In this document: in pieces, positions 1 through 8,463 of the stretch | How the letters are laid out: every line of letters starts with the position of its first letter | Position numbering within the stretch: position 1 is the stretch's first letter | From: Chloroflexota bacterium | GTDB taxonomy: Bacteria; Chloroflexota; Dehalococcoidia; Lucifugimonadales; Lucifugimonadaceae | Direction of reading: 5' to 3' | NCBI GenBank assembly: GCA_029262715.1 | Contig: JAJCYX010000049.1 | Span: 1 to 13,789, forward strand | Length of the DNA: 13,789 bases | The notes under the pieces: model-generated | The model's database searches: none | The model's input: the letters and a program-made list of their open reading frames with translations, nothing else | What the model was told of the DNA's origin: nothing | Translations under genes and position numbers: made by a program

Positions 1-3000
1 CCATTCTCATAACCCTGTGTATCGACATTCGGTAGACGGAAAATAGAATGGCGATGATAACCGCTGTGAACACTATTCCGAGCAATCCAAACGTGAGACC
101 GAAGCCGGTCCAATCGATCTGGAGGACCATTGGCGGAACCAGCACCGTGTTTTCACCTGAATTGGCCAGGAACGGGATGATCGTATCGCCGAGCCTTGTT
201 CCCATGAACAGGCCGATACCAACTGCCACTCCAATCACGATCACCTGCTCGAGCACAACCAGTACCAGCAACTGTGGCATCGAGAGGCCCATCGTGCGCA
301 GTAGAGCCAGTTCGCCCCTTCTCCCGTTGAAAGATACACGCACGTGGACCAGAAAGCCGATTGCGCTGACCACCAGCACGGTCAAGAACGAAATGCCGAG
401 TAGCGCCTGCCAACCCGCGGAGACAAGCGGGTCGACCGCCACCTCGGACAACAGACCCGAACGGTCTACTAACCTGCCTGCCCGCAATCCCATATCGTCT
501 ATAGCTTGCTGCACTTCCTGCGCAACGGGGTCATCGCCCTCAACCTCCAGCAAGAAGCCATCACGATTCGCTGTCGCTACATCACCGGTAACAGTCCGTA
601 TCCAGACCTCGTTAGCCTGCCGTTCTCCAATCAACTGAGCAAGGTTCAGGCTCTGATGGACAGCATCCTGGTCCGCAATCAAGAACGGCTTCTCATCTGG
701 ATTGAGAGTCGGAAACAGATCGATTCGACCTCGCAACTCTGCCTTGATCCGAGCAGGGCCGACACCCAGCAAGACCGGATCACCAATAGATACTCCGAAC
801 TCCTCGAAGAACGTGTCGCTTCCCAGCACCGGCATCACAGGTTCTTCACGGCCCACCGATATGCCGCGTAGCTCACGAGCGCCAGCCGCGGTCCAGCGGA
901 AGCGGGCAATCCCCGGTTGCGGAACGCCATTATCGTCCGTTGCAACACCGAACGTATCGCCTAGCGAGTCTGCAGACGGCTCAAGCGTGCGCCAACGTGT
1001 GAGATCGTCGAACTCGTCGATCACAAGCAGCTCATCTTCTGACCTGGTCAGCACAGCTACATCGTCGATATCGACCGCACCAGCGGCCACACCGTTCCCA
1101 AAGTCCACTACACCGATTGAGTGCAAGCGAACGGGAGTTTCGATGAGCAACGGCCTCGAACGGCCGAGAGGGATAGGTGCAACTCGCGCACCAACCCGGC
1201 ACCAACCGGGCGGTGCAGACGGATCAGGCTCACTGCACCGGAAGCGGCCGTTGTCTATCGACTCAGGGAGAAGCACACCCATAAGGATTGTGTAGTAGCG
1301 ATCATTAGCATCGCTCAACCGGGCGACCACGACCGTGTCCGGCTGGCTCGATAGCGGGCGGATCAGAGCGCTCAACCAGAAACCCTCTTCAGGAATCAGA
1401 ATCCCGCCACTACCGCCAACTTCGATCTTTTCGAGAGCGTTGGAGATTGAGCCGGATGAAAAATCATCACGGAACCACCCGACATTTCCGATCGTCTCGG
1501 ACTCAACTCCCAGCAGTTCGAACGTCTCGTTTGAGAGGCCGAAAGAGACCGAACCCGTCTCGCGATAGACGCCCGAAGTTGCAACAACGCCCTCTACGTC
1601 CGCCAGAAAATCAGCAGAACGGAAACTCACACCGCCCGTGTTCGACGTGATCGAAGGCACACGCAGGTCGGCACCCGTGTTGTAGAGCACCTGTTCGGTT
1701 GCGCTGCGCTCCAGGGTTGTGGCAAAACTCGCTGCAAAGACGCCCAGTCCCGCGGTCAGGATCAGTAACAGTGAAAGACGAGAGTGGGAAGCGGGGCTGC
1801 GGGCCATCTGCCAGATGCCGAGCACCACCGACGGCGGGAATATACGACTGCCGACTCGTGAGGACATAGCGCGGCCCGTCAGGTCCATCGCAGCCGGGAA
1901 GATTCGGAGCAGCGCAACACCTGCTGCCACCAGGAACAGCGCAGGCACAGCCAGCACCAGGTTGTTCACACTCTCCTCGCCGAATACATCTGTGGCAACG
2001 AACGAACCCTGCTGAGTCAGCTGCCAGAACAGGAAGAGAACTAAGCCAAGTAGGCCGAGGTCGAGATAGTAGCGCTGCATGAAAGCAAGTCTCGGCGGGC
2101 GGGCTCGCGAGCGGCGGTCAGTTAGCAGCCCGAGCCGTGCAGCCCTCACAGCGGGCACGAACAGCGCCAGCATGCTCAGAACGCCACCGATCAACGCCAG
2201 TTGATATGAGCCCCACGTCAACTGAACCGGCAACGCAGAACCGCCGTTCAGGTCCTCGTAGAACGGCAGCAGACCGATTCCCGATACACCAGCGAACGCG
2301 AGCAGCGGCCCGATTATCACAGCGAGCCCAGACAGCGCTCCTGCCTCGATGACGAACACCGCAAGAATCTGGCGAGACGTAGCGCCACGCGACCTGAGCA
2401 GCGCAACCTCAGATCTCTGGGCGTCCACCAGCAGCGAAGCCAGAGTAACGACGTAGTACAGCACCACGAGAACGATGAGGATCAAGACAACGAACATCGG
2501 TAGCCGGTTGAAGAACAGGTCGGACTCGAACTCCTCGAGAACCTCGGCCAGTTCGGTATCCAGCACAAAACTGTCAACGACGGCTCGCAACTGGTTTCCT
2601 GTCACCTCGAGAGTCCGCCGAATGTTCGTGGTCTCTCCCGGGTCGATCGACCGCGGATCAACGTCCAGGATCCATGCGAAGTCAGCGCCCATGCCGGGGA
2701 AGTAACGGCCAATCCCGTTGAGAATCGACTCCTCACGAACTACGAAGCGAGCAAAGTCCAGCTCAAGCCCACGGGCTGCAAACGTATCGTCATAGATGCG
2801 CCACAGCGGAAGATCAGGCTCGGTGCGCTCATAGATGCCCACCAGCCTTACGGTAAGGTTCTCATGGATATCGTTCCAGAAAATCTCGCCCTTCAATTCA
2901 CTGCCGACACTCATCTCGAACAGCTCAGCCGTAGGCGCGTCGAGAACCGCCTCAACGAAATATCTCTCGCCCTCTGGCGGCAGAACCACAGCCGGTTCGG

Positions 3001-3505
3001 GGAACCTGCCGTTTGAGATCGCAATGTTCTCGTCTATCGAAGGAACAGTAGAGAAGGAAAACCTGCGACAGTCACAGGCGATGGTCCCGTCTTCAGTGTT
3101 GTCCTCAGCCCTGGGCAGGCTATTTACGGGCCGGCACGGACACTCACCCGGCAGCACCTGGATTGGCGGCTCATCAAGCAGGAACGTCCAGGTCTTGAAC
3201 GCATGTTGCTCCTCAAACAGAAACGGCCTCATCCTTTCGATGATGCTGCCGTCCATCGCGTCCAGGACGATGTCTCTGTTCTCTGGCGATACCGGGACGA
3301 TACCGGCCTGAACCTCAACGTCGAGGTCGAACTGGTCCACCGTATCCAACGAGCGGTTGAGTGCAAGGGTACGAAGCGAGTCGAAATAGATCGATGCGCT
3401 TGCCATGACCGTCACGGCCAGCACGACACCAATAACAACCGCTGACAGCAGTCGGGCGTGTGCGGCAGTGCGGCGCGCTACCAGGAGCAACGAGGCGGAT
3501 AGCAA
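1..3505 (-). CDS. Giant FtsX-family ABC-type permease, second of a tandem pair (3' end beyond window)
   Basis: The minus strand stays open without a stop from 3511 to the left edge (about 1168 codons). I start it at TTG 3505-3503. A GGGAG ribosome binding site sits 7 nt upstream inside the end of the preceding gene, and this start retains the N-terminal membrane helix (about residues 18-38); the first ATG (3406) would cut that helix. Order: N-terminal helix; extracytoplasmic domain; FtsX-like helix bundle near 330-420 with the LLRSRGAT segment; RYYLDLG near 477; another helix near 575-600 followed by EQVLYNTGADLRV; second extracytoplasmic domain; C-terminal FtsX bundle from about 1025, with LLRTMGLS. 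The last readable residues, SIHRVMRM, align with the end of the upstream paralogue (PLHVLTRTGS), so only a few codons are missing. FtsX/MacB/LolE-type permeases use ATP hydrolysed by a partner ATPase for periplasmic or envelope work; substrate and partner are not visible here. Confidence 0.9.
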   Translation of the reverse strand, partial: MLSASLLLVARRTAAHARLLSAVVIGVVLAVTVMASASIYFDSLRTLALNRSLDTVDQFDLDVEVQAGIVPVSPENRDIVLDAMDGSIIERMRPFLFEEQHAFKTWTFLLDEPPIQVLPGECPCRPVNSLPRAEDNTEDGTIACDCRRFSFSTVPSIDENIAISNGRFPEPAVVLPPEGERYFVEAVLDAPTAELFEMSVGSELKGEIFWNDIHENLTVRLVGIYERTEPDLPLWRIYDDTFAARGLELDFARFVVREESILNGIGRYFPGMGADFAWILDVDPRSIDPGETTNIRRTLEVTGNQLRAVVDSFVLDTELAEVLEEFESDLFFNRLPMFVVLILIVLVVLYYVVTLASLLVDAQRSEVALLRSRGATSRQILAVFVIEAGALSGLAVIIGPLLAFAGVSGIGLLPFYEDLNGGSALPVQLTWGSYQLALIGGVLSMLALFVPAVRAARLGLLTDRRSRARPPRLAFMQRYYLDLGLLGLVLFLFWQLTQQGSFVATDVFGEESVNNLVLAVPALFLVAAGVALLRIFPAAMDLTGRAMSSRVGSRIFPPSVVLGIWQMARSPASHSRLSLLLILTAGLGVFAASFATTLERSATEQVLYNTGADLRVPSITSNTGGVSFRSADFLADVEGVVATSGVYRETGSVSFGLSNETFELLGVESETIGNVGWFRDDFSSGSISNALEKIEVGGSGGILIPEEGFWLSALIRPLSSQPDTVVVARLSDANDRYYTILMGVLLPESIDNGRFRCSEPDPSAPPGWCRVGARVAPIPLGRSRPLLIETPVRLHSIGVVDFGNGVAAGAVDIDDVAVLTRSEDELLVIDEFDDLTRWRTLEPSADSLGDTFGVATDDNGVPQPGIARFRWTAAGARELRGISVGREEPVMPVLGSDTFFEEFGVSIGDPVLLGVGPARIKAELRGRIDLFPTLNPDEKPFLIADQDAVHQSLNLAQLIGERQANEVWIRTVTGDVATANRDGFLLEVEGDDPVAQEVQQAIDDMGLRAGRLVDRSGLLSEVAVDPLVSAGWQALLGISFLTVLVVSAIGFLVHVRVSFNGRRGELALLRTMGLSMPQLLVLVVLEQVIVIGVAVGIGLFMGTRLGDTIIPFLANSGENTVLVPPMVLQIDWTGFGLTFGLLGIVFTAVIIAILFSVYRMSIHRVMRM

Positions 3506-3508
3506 CGC

Positions 3509-6500
3509 TTAGCTCCCGGTCCTGGTCAGCACGTGAAGCGGCAGCCGCGGGTAGCTGCGCAGAATACCGGCAAGGATCACGCTGGCTGTCACGACCGTTA
3601 TGGCCAGGACGATCACCACCGGAATCCAGTCAATCTGCAGTATGAATGGCGGTAGGAGCCGGTCGCCAGTCTCCGTGAACGCCATAGAGTCCATGGCGAT
3701 GCGACTTATTCCGATGCCAGTAAGAATTCCGAGGATTATCCCTACCACCCCGATCAGTGCATGCTCAATGATCACAATTCGCAGGAACTCGGCCCTTGAG
3801 AGGCCAATCGCCCGCATGTACGCCGAATCGTGCTCGGTACTCTTCGAATGGGCCGAAAGATAGGTGATGTAGCCGAGTGTAGTTGCGATGCCTGCGAGGA
3901 TGATCGCAACAACGCCCATGCCTCGCCAACCGGCCACGGCGAGCGGATCAACAGTCGTGTCGAGCAGCATCTCCTGCCTATCGATAATTCGCCCAGACCT
4001 GAATATGCCGCGTATCTCGTTTCGAATCTCCAGGTGACGGTCCACCTCTATCGACGCGAACAGCTCGTTCGCTCCGACCTCCCGCAGACCTCTCAGCCCA
4101 AGGAAGTCCAGCAATGAGGTGACATCTGCTACGACGAACGGCTCACGGTCTGAATCTAGCGTCGGGAAGAAGCGGAGTGACTCGACGATGACGAGCGGCA
4201 CGAATCCACCGCCAATATTGGCAACGAACGGCGCACCAATTCGGGAGTTTGTCTCGGACAGGAACGTCTCGCTTGCTATCACCGGAAGCGGTCCCGCTGT
4301 AGCTGTGCGATAGATGCCACGAATGCCGCCGTTGGTGCCGCGGTCAAGTGAAACGGTCGCATTGTTCGCGCCCGGCTCACCAACCCCGGCTGGCTCAGGC
4401 TCAAGCGTGTAGATCGTGTCGAGACCGTTCGACGTAGGAAGACCGGTCCAAAGCCCGGGGTCGTCGAACGAAATTACCGTCTCCTCAAAACCTGGACCGA
4501 TGGCAACCAGGTCATCCATCTTCAGCGTCGTCGGAGTGCCACCGTCGCCGCCTGCCTGCATAAACGTCTGTATCGAGACCAGCTCGATCGGATGAGTCAG
4601 GTTGTCAGCCACCTCTGCTGACTGCTGCACCCACTCGCCGTTGATCTGGCCCATCGTCGCCGTAACCGTACGGTCGTCAGCGCCACGCAGAATCAGCCAC
4701 AGGAAATGATCGTTAACGAAAGGCGTCTGAGTCGCCCACATCGAAAGTCGCTCGACTCCAACCGGAAGCAGGATCGGTTCCGGCTTCACCTGCACATTGA
4801 TCTGCTCAAGCAGCGTCCTGATGTCCTGGCTGGCAAAGTCTTCTCGTACCCACCCGACTTGCGGGAACTCCAGCGCGTTGACAGCGAGAAGCTGGAACTC
4901 GGGACCGGAGTTGGTGGTGCCGACAATAGCGTTGCGGCGCATTGCGAGCGTTGCGACGTTCACGCCGTCCACAGCCTGAACTTCGTCCCTCTGCTCGGTT
5001 GAGATGATCTGGTTCGTGCCCGCTGGAAGCACATGTATGTCGGCACCGGTCTCGTATAGCACCTGCTCCTGGCTGCTGCGCTCAAGCGTGGAGGCAAGCG
5101 TGCCTGCCAGTATCCCAAGCCCGCCCGTCAGCACGAGCAGGATGATGGGCCACGAATACCAGTAAGGCCTGCGCCCAAGACGCCAGAAGCCGACCGAGAT
5201 TGACGCCGAACCGGAGCGGCTGGCTACCGAGGAGACCAGCTTCGCCAGCAGAGGGAAGACCCGCAGGAAGACAAGCGCAACCACGATCAGGAAGATCGCA
5301 GGTGCGAATAGCAGCGTGAAGTCGGCCTGCTGTCCTCCGTCACGGGACGACGAGACGACTGAGCCTCTTGAAATGAGTTCCCACCAAATGAGACCGCCGA
5401 GCGCCAGGAACAGAATATCCAGGTAGTAGCGCTGGAACAGAGGCGGTCTATCCGGTCGAGACCTCGAAGTCTGTTCTGAAACTACGCCTCCACGCGCCGC
5501 CAACAATACCGGTGCAAGGATCACGATCATCGCAGCAAGCCCGGTTCCTGCTGAGTAAGCCCATGCAAGCCAGCTCAACTCCACATCCAGCGTGCCGCCG
5601 TTCGTTATCTGATCGAACACAGGCAACCGGCCCATCTGCCATACCCCGAGAGCGGCTACGAGTGGAGCGACGATCACCGGGATCCCGATTAATAGCAGCG
5701 CTTCAAGAGCCTCGAACCGCAAAATCTGGGCAACACTCAAGCCACGGCTGCGAAGCATCACCGTCTCGGATTGACGTCTTGTCGAAAGTAATCCAGAGAC
5801 GAGAAGCAGGTAGTACACGACGATGACGACTGTGAGCGCCGCCAGAAGGAACATGGGGATCCTCACGAACGTGATCTTCTCTTCAAGCCGCTTGAAGCTC
5901 GGCTCAAGGTTGGTGATCACACTCGGTCGAACTATCTGTTTTGCGATCTCGTCTTCAAGCGTTGTCAGCCGCTGGATCATGTCTCCTGTAGACGAGTTGT
6001 TCAGCTTCTCGACGTTGGTGAAGAAAACCCAGTTGAAGTCAGCAGGCAACCCGGCGTTCGATGGGCCAACACCACGGATATTCGCATCCCACGTTGTGTG
6101 AAGCACAAGCGGCAGATCACGGCCACCGAACTCCTGCGGTGGTGATGGCCTCAAAATCGCGGTCGGAAAGCCAAGCCAGAACGGCGAACGCTCGTCTTGA
6201 GCCCTGAAGATGCCGGTGATCTTGACCATCACCGTCCCGATACCACGCGGTTCGGAAACCGCCTCAATCACATCTCCCACATGAAGCGTAATAATCTCGT
6301 TGCCGTGCTTACGCTCAACACGATCGCGGTTGATCGAAGCCTCGACAATTCGTACGCCGTCCACTATCTCCACATCATCAGTTGGGTGACGGCCTTCCAG
6401 GTAGAAGATCTCCGATTCAACCCCTGTAAGGGTCTGGAAAAAGGCCCGGGACGACAGCGGCGCTGTCAGAGGCCGCTTGCCATTGACGTTCCAGAAGTGA

Positions 6501-6742
6501 GAACGGCTCTTGATCCTGAACGATGTGGTGTCGTAGAACGGCCCGATCTGCTCATCCGCAAGCTGCTGCACAGTCGCAGTTGCCTCATTGGCCTCGGTAG
6601 CGTCAAGCGGAACCCAGTTGGAGTTGACGATAACGTTCTTGTTGAACGGGCCAATATCGTTCACAACATCGGTGACACCAATCTTTTCAAGGGCTCGGAG
6701 ATAGATCGGCCCGCCAGCTACTACCGTTGCGGCAATGAGCAC
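3509..6742 (-). CDS. Giant FtsX-family ABC-type permease, first of a tandem pair
   Basis: This is a membrane protein of at least 1077 aa. Visible parts: N-terminal helix; large extracytoplasmic region to about residue 290; FtsX-like helix bundle at about 294-370 with MLRSRGLS; RYYLDILFL near 445; a helix at about 527-550 followed by EQVLYETGADIHVLP; second extracytoplasmic region; C-terminal FtsX bundle at about 938-1050 with YMRAIGLS. The two-bundle plan matches large MacB/FtsX-like permeases, roughly two to three times the usual single-FtsX length. It ends with TAA 3 bp before the TTG of the paralogous next gene, so the two are probably one transcript and translationally coupled. The GTG at 6742 is the first standard start but lies inside the first membrane helix. 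The frame is open to 6877, and the stretch before it (RRRGRGDARLLAGSFVAV) looks like the true cytoplasmic N-terminus. A CTG at 6814 with AAAGAG 9 nt upstream is a candidate start, giving about 1101 aa. Confidence 0.9.
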   Translation of the reverse strand: MLIAATVVAGGPIYLRALEKIGVTDVVNDIGPFNKNVIVNSNWVPLDATEANEATATVQQLADEQIGPFYDTTSFRIKSRSHFWNVNGKRPLTAPLSSRAFFQTLTGVESEIFYLEGRHPTDDVEIVDGVRIVEASINRDRVERKHGNEIITLHVGDVIEAVSEPRGIGTVMVKITGIFRAQDERSPFWLGFPTAILRPSPPQEFGGRDLPLVLHTTWDANIRGVGPSNAGLPADFNWVFFTNVEKLNNSSTGDMIQRLTTLEDEIAKQIVRPSVITNLEPSFKRLEEKITFVRIPMFLLAALTVVIVVYYLLLVSGLLSTRRQSETVMLRSRGLSVAQILRFEALEALLLIGIPVIVAPLVAALGVWQMGRLPVFDQITNGGTLDVELSWLAWAYSAGTGLAAMIVILAPVLLAARGGVVSEQTSRSRPDRPPLFQRYYLDILFLALGGLIWWELISRGSVVSSSRDGGQQADFTLLFAPAIFLIVVALVFLRVFPLLAKLVSSVASRSGSASISVGFWRLGRRPYWYSWPIILLVLTGGLGILAGTLASTLERSSQEQVLYETGADIHVLPAGTNQIISTEQRDEVQAVDGVNVATLAMRRNAIVGTTNSGPEFQLLAVNALEFPQVGWVREDFASQDIRTLLEQINVQVKPEPILLPVGVERLSMWATQTPFVNDHFLWLILRGADDRTVTATMGQINGEWVQQSAEVADNLTHPIELVSIQTFMQAGGDGGTPTTLKMDDLVAIGPGFEETVISFDDPGLWTGLPTSNGLDTIYTLEPEPAGVGEPGANNATVSLDRGTNGGIRGIYRTATAGPLPVIASETFLSETNSRIGAPFVANIGGGFVPLVIVESLRFFPTLDSDREPFVVADVTSLLDFLGLRGLREVGANELFASIEVDRHLEIRNEIRGIFRSGRIIDRQEMLLDTTVDPLAVAGWRGMGVVAIILAGIATTLGYITYLSAHSKSTEHDSAYMRAIGLSRAEFLRIVIIEHALIGVVGIILGILTGIGISRIAMDSMAFTETGDRLLPPFILQIDWIPVVIVLAITVVTASVILAGILRSYPRLPLHVLTRTGS

Positions 6743-7091
6743 AGCAACGAAGGAACCGGCGAGAAGGCGCGCGTCGCCGCGGCCGCGGCGTCTGATGAAG
6801 TCGATGAAACTCAGTCTGGTGATCTCTTTCGATGCAGATCTTGATCTGGCAGCTGTGTTTGATAGGACCTGACAAGCCTATATCGTGACTTATCCGGCAC
6901 AATCATGATCTTGTTACACGTTTCGAGCCGGAAAGGCAGTGAATTGTAGATGCATACGAGCCGTTGCGGTTGATCGGCTCCAACTTGCTGCACGATACGC
7001 GTTCTACAGGTAAAGTCTTGACAATTCCGGCACAGAATACGCCAATTGAAAGGTGCGGCCCTATTGGACCGGCAGGGCAAGACCGGGCGAA
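6743..7091. other. Divergent intergenic region between permease operon and htrA-like gene
   Basis: About 350 bp lie between the standard GTG of the permease gene (-) and the protease start (+); roughly 70 bp next to the permease is probably its real N-terminal coding sequence. It must hold promoters in both directions. I see a TTGACA box facing right (7018) and the 9-mer TCCGGCACA twice (6893-6901 and 7026-7034). No RNA gene or strong hairpin was recognised. Confidence 0.5.
7018..7046 (+). promoter_or_regulatory. Candidate sigma-70-type promoter for the htrA-like gene
   Basis: A perfect TTGACA (7018-7023) is followed after 17 nt by GCCAAT (7041-7046), which matches the -10 consensus only in its last three positions. 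The -35 box is convincing and the -10 is weak. It points at the protease start about 45 bp downstream. No mapped start site is available, so this remains a sequence-only guess. Confidence 0.35.
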
Positions 7092-8363
7092 ATGATGATT
7101 GATCTGAAACGTGTTGCAAAGTCTCGTAATCGGCTGACTCTCGCAGTCTTCTCGGCCGGGCTGATGCTAGCTATCGCATGTACCTCATCGCCACCGACGC
7201 CAACTGCCATCGTCTTCCCACCTACTCCCACTGCGATTACGTTCCCACCGACACCAACTCCGATCACGCTCCCGCCAACCTCGATTCCGGTGCCGATCCC
7301 GCCGACTCCTACGTCTGTAGTCGTTCCGCCTCCTACGCCGACCCCCACCCCGATCACGTTTCCGCCAACGCCAACACCGCCGATACCAACGATCGGCCCT
7401 GGCGAAACGCCTTCACCGCCTACTCCGACACCTGTCGTTCCGCCTCGGCTCACCACCGGAGAGATCGCACAGCTGATCTTCCCGTCAGTCGTCAGGATCT
7501 CTGTCGACACTGGAGTTAGCGAGGGAACAGGGACTGGAATCGTGTATGACAACCAGGGGAAGATTTTGACCAACTGGCACGTCGTCGAAGATGCGCTTTC
7601 GATCAGCGTGATTCTGCCTGATGAGACCACGGTGGAGGCAGACCTGTTCCGTGGAGACCCTGAAAACGATATAGCTCTCATCATGGTTGACGATCCATCG
7701 GGTCTGACACGGCCGACATTCGGGAGCCTGAGTGAGGTTGAAGTTGGTGAAGACGTTGTCGCTATCGGTCACGCGCTTGGACTTGATGGCCCGCCGACCG
7801 TCAGCAAGGGGGTCGTGTCTGCCCTAGGTCGAGTACTGCCGAACGGCGTTACCGGAGTTCTAACCGGGTTGATTCAGACCGACGCCGCCATAAACAACGG
7901 AAACAGCGGTGGCCCACTTGTGAACGACCGTGGCGAAGTGATTGGCGTGAACACGGCAAAGCTCAACGGCGGCGAAAGAATCGGCTTCGCGATAAATATC
8001 GACAATGCTCTTGCAACGGCCGAAGAGCTGATTGCACTTGGCCCTGTACTACCGCCCGGATTCCTCGGCATAGCAGGCCGCACCATGCTCCAACCGGAAG
8101 CCTCCAACCTGGGCTTGCCGGTCACTGGCGGCTACGTAGTGCAGGCGGTTGGAATCGGTTCACCGGCCGACGATGCGAACCTTCTGATCGGTGACGTGAT
8201 CGTCCAAATGGATTTGATGCCAATCCGCAGCGAACTAGATTTTGCAGCGTTCTTGAAGGTCAATCCTGCTGAAACCGATATTCGAATCTTTATATGGCGA
8301 CTGATCTCGGGAACTGGCTGGTCACCAGAGGCCGTCGACGCCACACTCTCAGAGCGCCCTTAA
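7092..8363 (+). CDS. HtrA/DegP-like serine protease, lipid-anchored, with Pro/Thr stalk and PDZ domain
   Basis: This is a 423-aa trypsin-like serine endopeptidase of the HtrA/DegP (S1C) type, expected to degrade or sense misfolded proteins outside the cytoplasmic membrane. The N-terminus KRVAKSRNRLTLAVFSAGLM ends in a lipobox AIAC, with Cys30 as the likely lipidated residue. Residues 31-120 form a Pro/Thr-rich stalk. The protease domain (about 120-310) shows the full triad: His163 in TNWHVV, Asp193 in ENDIALI and Ser272 in GNSGGPL. A PDZ domain follows (about 322-410, starting near FLGIAG). One PDZ is typical of DegS-like or short HtrA proteins, two of DegP. I start at ATG 7092 because it gives a normal lipoprotein signal; an in-frame GTG at 7053 would add 13 residues that do not look like signal sequence. 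ATG 7095 is equally possible. It diverges from the permease operon. Confidence 0.93.
   Translation: MMIDLKRVAKSRNRLTLAVFSAGLMLAIACTSSPPTPTAIVFPPTPTAITFPPTPTPITLPPTSIPVPIPPTPTSVVVPPPTPTPTPITFPPTPTPPIPTIGPGETPSPPTPTPVVPPRLTTGEIAQLIFPSVVRISVDTGVSEGTGTGIVYDNQGKILTNWHVVEDALSISVILPDETTVEADLFRGDPENDIALIMVDDPSGLTRPTFGSLSEVEVGEDVVAIGHALGLDGPPTVSKGVVSALGRVLPNGVTGVLTGLIQTDAAINNGNSGGPLVNDRGEVIGVNTAKLNGGERIGFAINIDNALATAEELIALGPVLPPGFLGIAGRTMLQPEASNLGLPVTGGYVVQAVGIGSPADDANLLIGDVIVQMDLMPIRSELDFAAFLKVNPAETDIRIFIWRLISGTGWSPEAVDATLSERP
7191..7391 (+). repeat. Imperfect 27-bp coding repeats (PPTPTxIxF) in the protease stalk
   Basis: From 7191 the stalk of the HtrA-like protein is built of degenerate 9-residue units: PPTPTAIVF, PPTPTAITF, PPTPTPITL, PPTSIPVPI and PPTPTSVVV, then a longer unit ending PITF and a Pro/Thr tail. 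The first five units are exactly 27 bp each. The pattern suggests expansion by tandem duplication into an extended, flexible, possibly glycosylated spacer between the lipid anchor and the protease domain. Confidence 0.8.
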
Positions 8364-8375
8364 CAGCATCTGGAT

Positions 8376-8394
8376 GCCATTCGGGAGCAATGGC
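8376..8394 (+). terminator. Weak hairpin downstream of the protease gene
   Basis: GCCATT (8376-8381) and AATGGC (8389-8394) form a perfect 6-bp stem with a 7-nt loop, 13 bp after the protease stop codon. It is followed by TGATATCTTTCTGG rather than a proper U tract. It could be a weak terminator, an RNA-stabilising hairpin or chance. Confidence 0.25.
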
Positions 8395-8463
8395 TGATAT
8401 CTTTCTGGTCTATCGAGCCTGCCGCCGCGGGTAATGCCAACAAAATCCAGGGGTGAGAGCCAG

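Noticed and set aside
1..3505. Possibility that the left permease is a pseudogene because no start-to-stop frame closes in the window
   Set aside because: Reading the minus strand codon by codon gives an uninterrupted frame from 3505 to base 2, with all landmarks of its paralogue; it is only cut by the window edge.
6197..6844. 215-codon plus-strand frame inside the permease gene
   Set aside because: It is antisense to a well-supported membrane protein whose paralogue confirms the minus-strand reading.
6893..7034. TCCGGCACA occurring twice in the divergent promoter region
   Set aside because: Only 9 bp are shared, at 133-bp spacing, with no symmetry and no link to a promoter element; too weak to call an operator.
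6811..7119. 102-codon minus-strand frame spanning the divergent intergenic region
   Set aside because: It overlaps the probable permease N-terminus and the protease start in another frame, has no domain or membrane pattern, and would cover the region that must hold both promoters.
7191..7391. Regular repeats that might suggest a CRISPR array
   Set aside because: The units are degenerate, directly abutting, in frame and codon-periodic; there are no spacers and no cas genes.
7061..7684. Minus-strand frame coding a Gly/Val-repeat protein opposite the protease gene
   Set aside because: The GVGVGG repeats are simply the antisense reading of the Pro/Thr stalk codons. The plus strand has a complete catalytic triad and PDZ domain.
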